In this document: positions 18,654 through 27,863 of the stretch, one piece after another
Layout: every line of letters starts with the position of its first letter
Numbering within the stretch: the first letter of the stretch is position 1
Source of the DNA: Okeania sp. SIO2B3
GTDB taxonomy: Bacteria; Cyanobacteriota; Cyanobacteriia; Cyanobacteriales; Microcoleaceae
Length of the DNA stretch: 45,541 nt
Assembly (NCBI RefSeq): GCF_010672525.1
Contig: NZ_JAAHGH010000056.1
Location: forward strand, 1-45,541
Direction: 5' to 3'
Notes under the pieces: model-generated
The model's database searches: none
Seen by the model: the letters and a program-made list of their open reading frames with translations, nothing else
Told to the model about the DNA's origin: nothing
Translations under genes and position numbers: made by a program

Positions 18654-18849
18654 TATTTCTTTTTTTCCCCTTAAAAGGGGAGGCTTTAAACCAGAATTAT
18701 TTAATTATTAATTATTAATAATCCGGTAATGCTTCAACTGAGACACGAGCTAAAATCAGCAAGTCGTTATTTTACCAGGTATTGAAACTACTGAATTTTC
18801 TTCCTGTCTTTCGTACTACATTTTGTCGTGCAGAATGTGGATTAAAAGA

Positions 18850-18890
18850 GACCCGGCTTCGCACATTTATCGAAAGAAGCCGGGTTTTAT
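18850..18890 (+). terminator. Rho-independent terminator-like hairpin
   Basis: Arms ACCCGGCTTC (18851-18860) and GAAGCCGGGT (18876-18885) are exact complements around a 15-nt loop and are followed by TTTAT. It is oriented to end transcription from the cassette, although it is about 470 nt past the last stop codon. On the minus strand the hairpin is followed by CTCTTTTAA, so bidirectional use is possible. Confidence 0.6.
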
Positions 18891-18893
18891 ACC

Positions 18894-19090
18894 AATTTGA
18901 AAAAAGAATGTTACAAATAGTTTCAAACTTTAGATGTCGAATAATTTGCTGAAATTACTGAATCATCAAAGTTTTGAGCTATAAAATTTTACTTTTGACT
19001 GTCTTGAGTGCGTCTTACATTCTGAGGGGACCTCAGAATTACGCACTCGCTTTTTACTTTTGACTTTTGAATTCCGTGAAACGGTATTAC
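18894..19090. repeat. Dispersed repeat ending in CCGTGAAACGGTAT, copy 1
   Basis: Shared landmarks with 23880-24050 are ACAAATAGTTTCA, TAGATGT(C/G)(G/A)AATAATTT, CTGAAATTACTG, TTTTGAGC and the final CCGTGAAACGGTAT. The two copies carry different inserts in the middle. It is non-coding. Confidence 0.55.
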
Positions 19091-19110
19091 ACATTCGCTA
19101 ATAAGGCTGG

Positions 19111-20178
19111 CTATAGGAGTGATTCTATGATTTCAATAATCTCATCTATATCCTTGATCTCCTTCATCCTCTTCATCTCCTTCATCTCCTCCATCTTCTT
19201 CATCATCTTCTTCTTGCTCATCTTCTTCTTCTTCCCTTCTAATAAGTCCAAAACTTTAAATTCAGAACCATCGGCGTATTCTTTTTCGCTTGATTGATGA
19301 CGACCGTGATCTGCTTCAATAGACCGCCGCCACCTCTCTGCGTGAGTTCTCCACATCACCGTGTTAACGAGCTTGGGTGCTGTGAACCAGAGGTTCCAAG
19401 TCAGTACATTGCCTGCCAGTAGCATGTTGCCAGAACCAAAATTGAAAATATCTATGATTTTTTGGTTGAAGGCATCGACAATTGGATGATTGTGCGTTAC
19501 GACTTCGCCAATTTCCACTTCTATATGCCCAACAGTCCATGCTTTTTCTTCATGTCTAAATTTGTCAGGAGCCTGAAATAGTTGACTTTCGCCATGCCGA
19601 ATTGTAAATATGGGCTGATCGGGGTTTCCGACCTTATGGGTAGAGACCTGAATCGCGTTTGCTTTGTCTGAGGGAAAGGGAAGAGATGCTTCTTCAAAAA
19701 GTTCCCATGCTTGCTGTACAATCTCATTTTTCTGCGAACTCGGACTAAACCAAATCTTACCTTCGACGGTCATATCCGCTGCTAGATCCTTAGTTGTCTC
19801 GTTGACCCAACCTCTCTGTCCGGTAACAGTAACTTCTACATTCAGGCAACCGATCTTATGAGCACAAATACCTTGCTGGGGACAGATGATTGACCATACT
19901 CTCCCACTATCATCGTAACCAATGCTGGAAATGTTGTGGGCAAACCTCTGAAAACACCTGGAACTAGGGTCTCCTTTAATAGTTTCCCAACTGAATTCAG
20001 GCCAATATATACGTTGTTGGCGTTTGATTCTCTCGATGTTGTCCATGTTACACAACATTGGTAACGAACTCAGGTCTGGCTCTGGATAGGCAAACGCAGG
20101 TTTTGATTCGGCGAACCCGCCTAGCCATCCCGGTGGGACATTTGAATTCTGATTATACATCATAAAACTTCCCTTCAT
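19111..20178 (-). CDS. Unrecognised protein with a Lys/Met/Glu-rich tail
   Basis: This protein of 355 aa or slightly less matches no family I know. It is rich in Trp, His and Cys in the first 300 residues (NMDNIERIKRQQRIYWPEFS, CPQQGICAHKIGC, EVVTHNHPIVDAF) and has no signal peptide or membrane helix. The last 45 residues are a low-complexity coiled-coil tail (KKKKMSKKKMMKKMEEMKEM) encoded by a trinucleotide-rich tract that is prone to slippage. The likely start is the ATG at 20163 or 20160 rather than 20178, because AAGGGAAG at 20168-20175 would be the ribosome-binding site and lies downstream of the first ATG. Base composition looks richer in G+C than the neighbouring genes, which hints at transfer. 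It stands alone, in the same direction as cruG but 278 nt from it. Confidence 0.6.
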   Translation of the reverse strand: MKGSFMMYNQNSNVPPGWLGGFAESKPAFAYPEPDLSSLPMLCNMDNIERIKRQQRIYWPEFSWETIKGDPSSRCFQRFAHNISSIGYDDSGRVWSIICPQQGICAHKIGCLNVEVTVTGQRGWVNETTKDLAADMTVEGKIWFSPSSQKNEIVQQAWELFEEASLPFPSDKANAIQVSTHKVGNPDQPIFTIRHGESQLFQAPDKFRHEEKAWTVGHIEVEIGEVVTHNHPIVDAFNQKIIDIFNFGSGNMLLAGNVLTWNLWFTAPKLVNTVMWRTHAERWRRSIEADHGRHQSSEKEYADGSEFKVLDLLEGKKKKMSKKKMMKKMEEMKEMKRMKEIKDIDEIIEIIESLL

Positions 20179-20456
20179 TTAGTTAATTATCGAATTGCGA
20201 TCTATCCAGTTCGCGACAATACAGATAGATCGTGCGTTGAACTTTGCAGCTTCGCGGGCAAACACAATGTGGCTGCAAGGGGATGTGTCAGTTTAATAGT
20301 TCACATCGTCCCGTGGCAAGGTAATGGTAGGCAAATCGCATCTTAGCCAGCCAATACTTCGAGCAGGTAAAGCACTTATCAGTTTAGCGAAGTATATTAA
20401 TATCCTCCCACAAAAACGTGAAATTACTGTCTGAAAAAAAATAATACCCTTACTAA

Positions 20457-21629
20457 TTACCCATAAACTCTACCTCTCCATTTTTTAGGAGTTTTCATCG
20501 CAGATAAAAATATCCGCAAAACTGCTAAAGGATCTGCTAAAGGAGATAACCAAAATAACCAACCAACTTTAGCTTTACTCAAGTCATAAGCAGGAGCGAT
20601 CGCTAATAACAAGGCAAATCTAATTAATAGTAAAAATAAATTTAATCCAAATAACAAAAACCTGGAAGACAAAGAAATATCAACAGACAAATTAAACAAT
20701 AAATAACTCAAAACTATCAACAAAGGCAAGCCCTGCGTAGCTGACAATAACCACAGGTCACTCCAAACTTGAACAGTAGGGGAAGCATCCTTAAGGTCAA
20801 GCGATCGCCCCCACTCCTGCCAAGTTTCTGCCATACACTCATACATCCTGACCTGCAAAACCTCCGCCCCATCCAAAAACCCTACCTTAAAACCTTGGGC
20901 AGCAATATTTCTCGCCAGAGTTACATCATCACAAAAAGAACTCTTAGCACTGCTATAACCTCCCATCTCCGACAACACCGAGCGCCGACACAGAAAACAC
21001 TGACCATTGGCCATAACTCGTTCCGGTGTTTGTGCCCCCGTCCCCGTAGGTCCAAATCTATAGACCAACGTGATGAGTAAAGCAGGTTGTAGCCACAGCT
21101 CTCCTGGATATTTCAGAATAAACTGTGGCGACAGGGAAATGAGGTCATAGTTTTCAGCCTCTGCCTTTTTGACCAAACTAGCGACCAACCCAGGGTTTGG
21201 TTGAATATCTGCATCTACCCCGAGAAACCATTCACTCTCTGGAGAGCTTTTCAAAAAGCCAGTATGCAAAGCCCACGGACGACCTACCCATCCAGAGGGC
21301 AAAGGGTCATCCGTAATTAAGCGAAATCTTGGGTCTGTTTCTGCCTTAGTTTTGACTATATATTGAGTATCATCTACTGAGTTACTATCAACGATAATAA
21401 ATTCCCGCACTTCATAACTTTGCCTACTCAACCCAAGCAAACAAGGAGTAATGCGAGCGGCCTCATTAAGAGTCGGTATGACAACAGTTACTTTACCTAC
21501 TAATTCTGGTGTGGGTGAGTCAGGTTTTAATGGCGGTTGGCGAGTAGGACCTTTAATGAGACGCGATAGTAAGATAGCTGTTGCTGGTAGTTGCAACAGT
21601 AGAATGACAAAAAAAAAGGCTTCAGGCAT
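20457..21629 (-). CDS. cruG: CruG, carotenoid 2'-O-glycosyltransferase
   Basis: This 390-aa family 2 glycosyltransferase adds the sugar to the 2'-hydroxyl of myxol-type carotenoids (myxoxanthophyll synthesis). It has an N-terminal membrane helix (FFFVILLLQLPATAILL) and the GT-A start VTVVIPTLNEA. The metal/nucleotide motif DAD is in FLGVDADIQPNPG, an acidic pair is in SFCDDVTLARN, and a WQEWGRS motif lies near residue 270. Two or three C-terminal hydrophobic helices complete it, so it should sit in the membrane with its carotenoid substrate. Its assignment is strengthened by cruF on the same strand 666 nt upstream. The order cruF then cruG matches the paired arrangement known from cyanobacteria, though here repeats have expanded the gap. 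Confidence 0.85.
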   Translation of the reverse strand: MPEAFFFVILLLQLPATAILLSRLIKGPTRQPPLKPDSPTPELVGKVTVVIPTLNEAARITPCLLGLSRQSYEVREFIIVDSNSVDDTQYIVKTKAETDPRFRLITDDPLPSGWVGRPWALHTGFLKSSPESEWFLGVDADIQPNPGLVASLVKKAEAENYDLISLSPQFILKYPGELWLQPALLITLVYRFGPTGTGAQTPERVMANGQCFLCRRSVLSEMGGYSSAKSSFCDDVTLARNIAAQGFKVGFLDGAEVLQVRMYECMAETWQEWGRSLDLKDASPTVQVWSDLWLLSATQGLPLLIVLSYLLFNLSVDISLSSRFLLFGLNLFLLLIRFALLLAIAPAYDLSKAKVGWLFWLSPLADPLAVLRIFLSAMKTPKKWRGRVYG

Positions 21630-22295
21630 GATTTTGAATTCTATTGGGCAGTATTTTAGACTTTATATTATCTCTCAAACAAAGCCAAGAATTTATTTAT
21701 TCGGTAGTCCTGCATGGTAATGGTGAAGATACAGCAGATTTCGGGCAAATGATGTACAAGGTGAATGGTGAAAATATTGCAGTGCGGGCATCTTGCCCGC
21801 TTCGGAGTGTACCTCAAAAGTGCTGTATATATTTTTTAGCTTCTCCCCATCTCCCCATCCCCCCATCTCCCCCACTCTCTCTACCATTACTATGCACCAC
21901 CACCATTTATTCAAATACCCTTACCCCTGGTGTTCTTTCTGAAACCTAAAACTGATATAACTTTTGAGTTATTTGACAGCCATATTTACCGAATAATTAA
22001 GGTAAAAATTCCTCTCCTTTATAAGGAGAAACAATTAATTAATTTTCCTTTTATTCAATCCTCTTCCTTTTAGGGCTATTCATTACCCACATCTTTCTTA
22101 ACATAAAACTTGACAAAATAGACGAGTTATGTTTTTCTCTTGGAGAGGCTTTTTTTTCAGAAAAGTGTATTGAAAAGTACATTTTTTTGATAACAGTAGA
22201 CAAAATTATTACCTCCCACACCCCCCACACTCCCCACAATGGTTTCAAGAGTTATGGGTAAAGCATAGCTTTTAGGGAGAGGTAATTATCAATTA
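21630..22295. repeat. Repeat-rich gap between cruF and cruG
   Basis: It contains the palindrome GCGGGCATCTTGCCCGC (21784-21800), a CTCCCC tract (21842-21880), the TACCGAATAATTAAGG repeat (21987-22032), and a repeat at 22079-22135 (CATTACCCACAT, TAACATAAAACTTGACAAAA) that recurs at 45099-45152. There is no gene. These insertions lie between two genes that are normally close. Confidence 0.55.
21987..22032 (+). repeat. TACCGAATAATTAAGG repeat, copy 1
   Basis: It opens with TACCGAATAATTAAGG, then about 10 variable bases, then CCTCTCCTTTATAAGGAGAAAC, where CTCCTT/AAGGAG form a hairpin. Copies 2 and 3 are at 35926-35969 and 38759-38802, with compensatory-looking changes in the loop (TTTAAAGG, TTTCAAGG). 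Confidence 0.65.
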
Positions 22296-23225
22296 TCAAT
22301 TATTGAATTGTGCCACAGGTACTGTTACCTCATCATCACTCATCGCATTGTCGAGGGACATATCCACCTCACTCAATTGATTAGCTGGAGATATCCACCA
22401 TAGGGCGATCGCTGGAATTACCCCTAGCACTACACTCAAACAAGTTGGTAATAAGAATCTAGCATCTAAGGCAACGACAGTAATTGTTGCTCCAAAAGCA
22501 AAGTTAACTAAATAGGTAATGAGTGGCAGGTTTAACTCTTGGCGGGACAATGAAATTGTTTTCTTGCGCCAAAACCAAGCAGCTACAGACATATATATTG
22601 CACCTGTACCTACCCATCCCAATAAGTTGCGGTAAGGCATACCAAAGAAAAAGCCTTCCTCTTGAAATGTCCAAAACGGAAATGGTGCCTGACTCATGGC
22701 AGGGTCAAGGACTAAGTCCCAAGCTGTTAGAAGCAGTGCCCCTGTAGCGATCGCTCCTAAATGACGTATCCAAGAACTAGAGCTATTGACCTGTAAACCG
22801 CAACGAGCTAGTAAATAGCAAACTAATCCCATGTAAAACCAAGATAAGGGAATTGTAAAAGGTACTAAACCTGCAATTTTGTATCCTAAGCCACTAAGGT
22901 AAGCATAATTCCCAAAAGGAAAACCCGTGCTTGTGCCCAATAGTTCACTACTCAAAGATAGAAACACAGAAGGCAGCATAAAAGCCAGAGTTGTACCTAT
23001 TCCTAAATTCCTCATGCTATACAAGGCAACTGCTAATGCTCCAAAGATAATATAAGTTGCTCCTCCACCTGTCATACTCAATTGGAAAGCAGTCTGTCCT
23101 ACTGGAGGCAAACTGATAATAATTTCAGGATTAGGTAGAACTATTAACAGACCTGCTAGTCCAAAAACTGTTGACAAAATATGTACAAGTAATAGATAGC
23201 GTTCGGCAATCATAAGTTGCTTCAT
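22296..23225 (-). CDS. cruF: CruF, gamma-carotene 1'-hydroxylase (carotenoid 1',2'-hydratase)
   Basis: This 309-aa polytopic membrane protein of the cyanobacterial CruF family hydrates the psi end of gamma-carotene-type substrates on the way to myxol glycosides. About seven or eight hydrophobic segments are visible. Family-type motifs include GFPFGNYAYLSGLGYKIAG and WDLVLDPAMSQAPFPFWTF, where acidic and aromatic residues cluster as in the family. CruG, the next enzyme for the 2' sugar, lies downstream on the same strand. The start ATG at 23223-23225 begins MKQLMIAERYLLLVHIL. The two genes explain a myxoxanthophyll-type pigment in this organism. Confidence 0.88.
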   Translation of the reverse strand: MKQLMIAERYLLLVHILSTVFGLAGLLIVLPNPEIIISLPPVGQTAFQLSMTGGGATYIIFGALAVALYSMRNLGIGTTLAFMLPSVFLSLSSELLGTSTGFPFGNYAYLSGLGYKIAGLVPFTIPLSWFYMGLVCYLLARCGLQVNSSSSWIRHLGAIATGALLLTAWDLVLDPAMSQAPFPFWTFQEEGFFFGMPYRNLLGWVGTGAIYMSVAAWFWRKKTISLSRQELNLPLITYLVNFAFGATITVVALDARFLLPTCLSVVLGVIPAIALWWISPANQLSEVDMSLDNAMSDDEVTVPVAQFNN

Positions 23226-24081
23226 AGAAGTCCTATTTCTGAGTTCAAAAATCAGTAAATTTCTAGTTTTGTGTTCTTGCGAAAATACTCCAAATCTATT
23301 CTGTGCATCAGCAACAGAGAGTTAGAAGTATTTTTTCTGAGTGGGACTAATTTTTTCTAGAAACCAATCCTGCAAAACACTACCTATTAGTTTACAAATC
23401 TTTACAAAAAAAAGAACGAGAATCACTTATATCTTTTGTTTTACTTTGTGTTTTTAAAATTTGTTTTAATAAATTATCAGAAATGGAAGGTATGTTTAAA
23501 TATCATAAAATATGCTATATGTCAATATTTAAAGAATTTTGTAGTCTACTTATAGCAGTTGCCATTACTGTATTTGAAATATCAAAAGCTTAAAACTCAG
23601 ACAACGCAATATTTTTCTTCTTCCTTGTGCCTTCTGTTATAAATTAACGATAAATGCTTTTTCATGCACTTCTGTTTAAACTATTCCCTGTGTCTAAATT
23701 TCTACAAAAAGTCTCCTCTAAAATAAGCTGAATTATCAAATAAGATGAAGAAAATTATATTAAGCAATACCAATTCACTTTAGAGATGTCATTTCAGTTA
23801 TCAGTACCGACCACTAAAGCAGGGGGCTTGAAAATACTGAATTGAATATTTTTTCATGCCCTGAAAAGGTAAGGTGAGACTTTGGACTTCATTTTTTGGT
23901 CACAAATAGTTTCAGTTCTTAGATGTGAAATAATTTCCTGAAATTACTGTAGTGTCAAGGTTTTGAGCCTGTAAAATCTTACTTTTAACTTTTGTACTGG
24001 CGAATGGCATTCGCCCCTACGACTTTTGACTTCCGTGAAACGGTATAAGCTTGTTTCAAATAAATATTAACCGGAGATTAA
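23226..24081. other. Divergent intergenic region between cruF and the CofE-like gene
   Basis: 856 bases with no supported gene. The first 500 are AT-rich and unstructured to the eye. A dispersed repeat ending in CCGTGAAACGGTAT occupies about 23880-24050 and includes a GGCGAATGGCATTCGCC palindrome near 23999-24015. GGAG at 24072-24075 serves as ribosome-binding site for the next gene. Confidence 0.5.
23880..24050. repeat. Dispersed repeat ending in CCGTGAAACGGTAT, copy 2
   Basis: It matches 18894-19090 at ACAAATAGTTTCA, AATAATTTCCTGAAATTACTG, GGTTTTGAGC, CTTACTTTT and the terminal CCGTGAAACGGTAT. It carries a GGCGAATGGCATTCGCC insert absent from copy 1. Confidence 0.55.
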
Positions 24082-25257
24082 GTGATTATAGAAATTTTCA
24101 CAACAGGAATTATAGTCTTAACTATACTTCTAGGTTTAGGCTATTTAACACTAGAATTACAATATCGTAGTCGTCCAGGAAATGCTTTAGAATTAACCTC
24201 TGGAGAATGGCATTTAGCAGTTGCAGAACCAGAAAATTACCTATTAGTAGGTGAAATGGAATTATGCAACCGTACTAAAAGCTTAGAAATTATGGTGCCA
24301 GAAATACAAGCAGAAGTAAAACTGCTGTCTGGTGCAAGTTTAGAAAAAGTAAATTATCAAACTCGAATAATTCCTTTCCATGAAGATGCCCAAGCTAGAC
24401 CCGATGACTATTGGTTTGCTTATATCGTTAAAGTAGGAAAAAAGACAAAACTGAAGATATCAATTGATATTCATGGGGAAAACTTAGACCAACTCAAGTC
24501 AGCTTGGATTAAAGTCAATTATATTACCTATGGGCCTCAAGGTCGCATTCCCAAAACTCGCCATATTGTAGTGCCTCTCAAATTTCCCGACCCTAAAGCT
24601 ATTCCAAACCAGCGAGAAGCGCAAAATGCAGCAGTATTTCCCATTCGCACTCATTTATTAACAGAGTTAGACGATCCCATAGAAATTGTCAAACGTTATG
24701 TCGTTCCTCATGCTCAACCAGGGGACATAGTGACCATCGGTGAAACACCCCTGGCCCTAATGCAAGGTCGTTTTCGTCACCCTACTGACGTTAAACCTGG
24801 ATGGGTAGCCAAACGTATCTGTTACTTCTTTCTGCCCACTTCAAGTCTAGCAACAGCCTGTGGGATGCAAACTCTCGTAGATATTGTTGGACCAATCAAA
24901 GTGTTTATGGCCTTTTTCGGAGGTGCCATAGCCAAATTATTAGGAAAGCCCGGTATGTTCTATCAATTTGCAGGAGAACAAGCCAGACTAATAGATGATG
25001 TTACCGGAACTTTACCTCCTTATGACCAATTTATAGTTTTAGGGCCAGAAAATCCTCAAAAATTAGTAGAACAAATCCAAACAGCAACTGGCCTGGGTGC
25101 AGCAATAGTAGATGTTAACGATTTGAAAGCAGTTAAAATATTAGCAGCAACCTCTAATGCATCTACTTCTTTACTAGAGGACGCTTTAAGAAGTAATCCA
25201 GCAGGAAACGCGGATGAACAAACTCCAGTAGTTTTGATCAGGCCATCATCATCTTGA
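24082..25257 (+). CDS. CofE-like (F420-0:gamma-glutamyl ligase-like) membrane-anchored protein
   Basis: This 391-aa protein matches a cyanobacterial family annotated as related to coenzyme F420-0:L-glutamate ligase. It has an N-terminal membrane helix (FTTGIIVLTILLGLGYLTL), a beta-rich region of about 130 residues, then the ligase-like domain with IEIVKRYVVPHAQPGDIVTI and GETPLALMQGR, a segment corresponding to the CofE N-terminal nucleotide-binding region. The C-terminal LPPYDQFIVLGPENPQKLVE segment is also typical. Cyanobacteria are not generally expected to use F420 in the actinobacterial way, so the real substrate is unknown. Translation starts at GTG 24082, supported by GGAG 6 nt upstream. 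Confidence 0.75.
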   Translation: MIIEIFTTGIIVLTILLGLGYLTLELQYRSRPGNALELTSGEWHLAVAEPENYLLVGEMELCNRTKSLEIMVPEIQAEVKLLSGASLEKVNYQTRIIPFHEDAQARPDDYWFAYIVKVGKKTKLKISIDIHGENLDQLKSAWIKVNYITYGPQGRIPKTRHIVVPLKFPDPKAIPNQREAQNAAVFPIRTHLLTELDDPIEIVKRYVVPHAQPGDIVTIGETPLALMQGRFRHPTDVKPGWVAKRICYFFLPTSSLATACGMQTLVDIVGPIKVFMAFFGGAIAKLLGKPGMFYQFAGEQARLIDDVTGTLPPYDQFIVLGPENPQKLVEQIQTATGLGAAIVDVNDLKAVKILAATSNASTSLLEDALRSNPAGNADEQTPVVLIRPSSS

Positions 25258-25741
25258 GGAAGGCAGAAGGCAGGAGGCAGAAGGCAGAAGGCAGAGGGGA
25301 AAATTACTTATGGATATTCTTCTACACGCCATTCTGTGTCTTATAACCCCAAGCAATTTTAAGTACCACAAGTGACGGTGGGATTAAACCCGCAAAAGAA
25401 AAGATAAAACAAGAAGTTGATGGAAATGAAAGCAAAAAAAGTGAAGATGACTAATAGACATCTCCAATAATCAAAAATCAAATCAATTCTTATCTATAAA
25501 TTATCAATTATTTCTCCCTGTTGCCTGTTGCCTGTTGCCTGTTGCCTCTTTTCTGGAGATGACTAATGACAAGATATAAAGTATTAATAATGCTTATATA
25601 ACTAATCTGAAACAACTATAAATTTAGGTTCATTTTAGTCATTTATCTGGATGACTAAAAACTGATTTCGCCAAATTTCTAGTTCCACAAAAATCAAAAC
25701 TTTATTTGATATAAGTACCCAAAAATCTATAAGAAAAAATA
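25258..25741. repeat. Intergenic repeats: heptamer arrays and the ACGGTGGG repeat
   Basis: GGCAGAA heptamers occupy about 25262-25296 and TTGCCTG heptamers 25521-25548. Between them, 25313-25395 is a minus-strand copy of a dispersed repeat (AATTTTAAGTACC, GACGGTGGG) also seen near 31873, 33018 and 35845. No gene is present. Confidence 0.55.
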
Positions 25742-27031
25742 ATGAAACCTTTAACCCGCCAAAACAAGAGTCAGGTGGTCATCCGTCCCCTAGAGTACCG
25801 CGACCTAGAAGCGATCGAGAACCTATGTAGAGAAACTCCGGAGGTACAACACAACCATCGAGATGTTACCTTTAACCTCTCTCCTATTAGCCTCAGCCAG
25901 AAATTACCACAAATTAGTCGTTGGTACTGGCCTATAAAATTATTGAGCCTTTTTCCTAATCCCTGCAAATATTTGCTAACTTCTTATGTTGCAGAAGTAG
26001 ATGGACAAATTAAAGGTGCAATCCAGGTTTCTCCTAGCAACCGCACCCGCAGCAGTTGGCGGGTAGAAGGGATAGTTACGGAAGAAACAGGGACTAACAG
26101 AGGAATAGGTTCTCAACTATTACGATACTGCTTTGAGAAAATTTGGGAAGCACGGACATGGTTATTGGAAGTTAATGTTAATGATAAGGAGACGATGGCT
26201 CTTTATCGCCAAAATGGTTTTCAGCCATTAGCCCAAATTACTTACTGGACAATTACTCCCCAACAATTACAAGAGTTAGCCCTTTCTCAGTCCAATTTAC
26301 CAAACTTACTACCTATTAGTAATGCTGATGCTCAGTTGCTCTATCAATTGGACACAGTATCTATGCCTCCTCTGGTACGGCAAGTATTCGACCGCCATAT
26401 CCCAGATTTTCAAACTAGCTTTGTTAGTAGTTTAATGGAGGGAGTAAGGCAATGGATAAATCATACTGAATTGGTTAGTGGGTATGTGTTTGAACCCCAA
26501 CGTAAGGCGGCGATCGGCTATTTTCAAGTACAATTATGTCGTGATGGTACACAACCACATATAGCTCAATTAACTGTACATCCAGCTTATACTTGGTTGT
26601 ATCCAGAGTTACTATCCCAAATGGCAACACTGGCTCAAGATTTTCCTCATCAATCTCTACAACTTGCTTCTATTGATTATCAACCTGAACGTGAAGCATA
26701 TTTAGAAAAGATAAAAGCTCAACAAATTGAACATTCTTTGTTAATGTCTCGTTCTGTTTGGCATAAACTTCGAGAGTCTAAGTCTGTTATTTCTGAACTC
26801 CAGTTTTCGGAAGTTCTTCAAAGTTTGCAACCAGTTCGTAAACCAGTTCCTAGTCGTAGTTCTTTGTTAAAAATCATGCAAAATAACCATGGTAAAAGTA
26901 GTAATTCTCAGATCAAGACTAATAATAATTATTATTGGGAAGCTACAAGTGAACAGGTAAATTCTGCATCAGAGTTGTCTATATCTCCCAATTCACAAAG
27001 TGGAGAGGAAGATGATAATGGAAAAATCTAA
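25742..27031 (+). CDS. GNAT-family N-acetyltransferase
   Basis: This 429-aa protein has an N-terminal GNAT fold (about 12-175). The acetyl-CoA binding motif A is visible in VEGIVTEETGTNRGIGSQLL, followed by the motif B segment LLEVNVNDKETMALYRQNGF. A second, more degenerate acetyltransferase-like half spans about 185-340. The last 90 residues are low complexity (Ser/Asn rich). The substrate cannot be inferred. It precedes ruvX on the same strand with a 349-nt gap. The ATG at 25742 has no strong Shine-Dalgarno sequence but gives the fold a complete first strand. Confidence 0.8.
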   Translation: MKPLTRQNKSQVVIRPLEYRDLEAIENLCRETPEVQHNHRDVTFNLSPISLSQKLPQISRWYWPIKLLSLFPNPCKYLLTSYVAEVDGQIKGAIQVSPSNRTRSSWRVEGIVTEETGTNRGIGSQLLRYCFEKIWEARTWLLEVNVNDKETMALYRQNGFQPLAQITYWTITPQQLQELALSQSNLPNLLPISNADAQLLYQLDTVSMPPLVRQVFDRHIPDFQTSFVSSLMEGVRQWINHTELVSGYVFEPQRKAAIGYFQVQLCRDGTQPHIAQLTVHPAYTWLYPELLSQMATLAQDFPHQSLQLASIDYQPEREAYLEKIKAQQIEHSLLMSRSVWHKLRESKSVISELQFSEVLQSLQPVRKPVPSRSSLLKIMQNNHGKSSNSQIKTNNNYYWEATSEQVNSASELSISPNSQSGEEDDNGKI

Positions 27032-27380
27032 AGATGAAAAATTAGGGGTAAATATAGTAAGCGAAAACTTCTCTAAAGTTCATAAAACTTACTCATAACT
27101 ATAGCTATCAAATGACAACAATTTTTGTTATTTGGAGATTTGAGCAAGGGTAAGCTTGTTAATACCGCAGGTGAAGGTTGGGAGGGAAAAACAGAAGCTG
27201 AAATCCTCCCTAAATTATACTCAAACCTACTTTTTTTAAAAGATAAGAGGTAATTGTTATAATTGTTATTTATTGATTGTTTATTAATTGTTGAACATCT
27301 CCATATCGATCGCGAAAAGGAGTGAGATATTTGTCGCAAATCTAAAAAGTATAATTGTAGATTAAGGAGTTGAATATTCA
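27032..27380. other. Short intergenic region upstream of ruvX
   Basis: AT-rich, with no recognisable repeat family apart from short TTATT runs. AAGGAG at 27364-27369 is the likely ribosome-binding site of ruvX, with a spacing of 11 nt. No ORF is supported. Confidence 0.4.
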
Positions 27381-27863
27381 ATGTCTCAATCTCGAATTTC
27401 AGCACTGGGTTTAGATGTAGGTAGAAAACGTATGGGGGTCGCAGGATGTGATGGTACTGGTTTAATTGCTACTGGTATTACTACTATTAGACGTACCTCT
27501 TTTCAAGAAGATATAGCTAAGTTAAAATTTATTATCCAAGAACGTCAAGTACAAATTTTAATTGTAGGTTTGCCATACTCTATGAATGGTTCTATAGGTT
27601 TTCAAGCTAAACAAATACAAAAATATGCTCAAAGATTGTCACAGGCTTTAGAATTACCTATAGAATATGTTGATGAACGTTTGACTTCAGTTCAAGCTGA
27701 GGATATGCTGAAGGCTGCGAATATTTCTCCTTCTCAGAATAAACATTTAATTGATAGAAAAGCTGCAGCTTTGATTTTACAGCAATGGTTGGATGAACGT
27801 AGAAAAAACAATATTAGTTCACAAGTAAATAATTCAACAGATATAGAAAAATCTATTACATAG
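27381..27863 (+). CDS. ruvX: RuvX/YqgF, pre-16S rRNA nuclease (Holliday junction resolvase-like)
   Basis: This 160-aa RNase H-fold protein has the three acidic motifs expected of YqgF: the Asp of GLDVGRKRMGVA, the Glu of YVDERLTSVQAE and the Asp of HLIDRKAAALIL. VGLPYSMNGSIGFQA is the conserved central strand. The family processes the 5' end of 16S rRNA and was earlier proposed to be a Holliday junction resolvase. Length is normal, with a short Asn/Ser-rich C-terminal tail. It lies upstream of the DUF3727, mltG and yqeG genes on the same strand. Confidence 0.92.
   Translation: MSQSRISALGLDVGRKRMGVAGCDGTGLIATGITTIRRTSFQEDIAKLKFIIQERQVQILIVGLPYSMNGSIGFQAKQIQKYAQRLSQALELPIEYVDERLTSVQAEDMLKAANISPSQNKHLIDRKAAALILQQWLDERRKNNISSQVNNSTDIEKSIT

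Larger units (their letters stand above)
18385..19110. repeat. Intergenic region with nested repeats
   Basis: A 5' repeat half (18412-18482) and a 3' half (about 18652-18720) flank the mini-element at 18483-18653. Together the halves match the uninterrupted repeat at 38573-38720. A terminator hairpin lies at 18850-18890. The segment 18894-19090 is a dispersed repeat shared with 23880-24050. No gene is visible. Confidence 0.6.
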
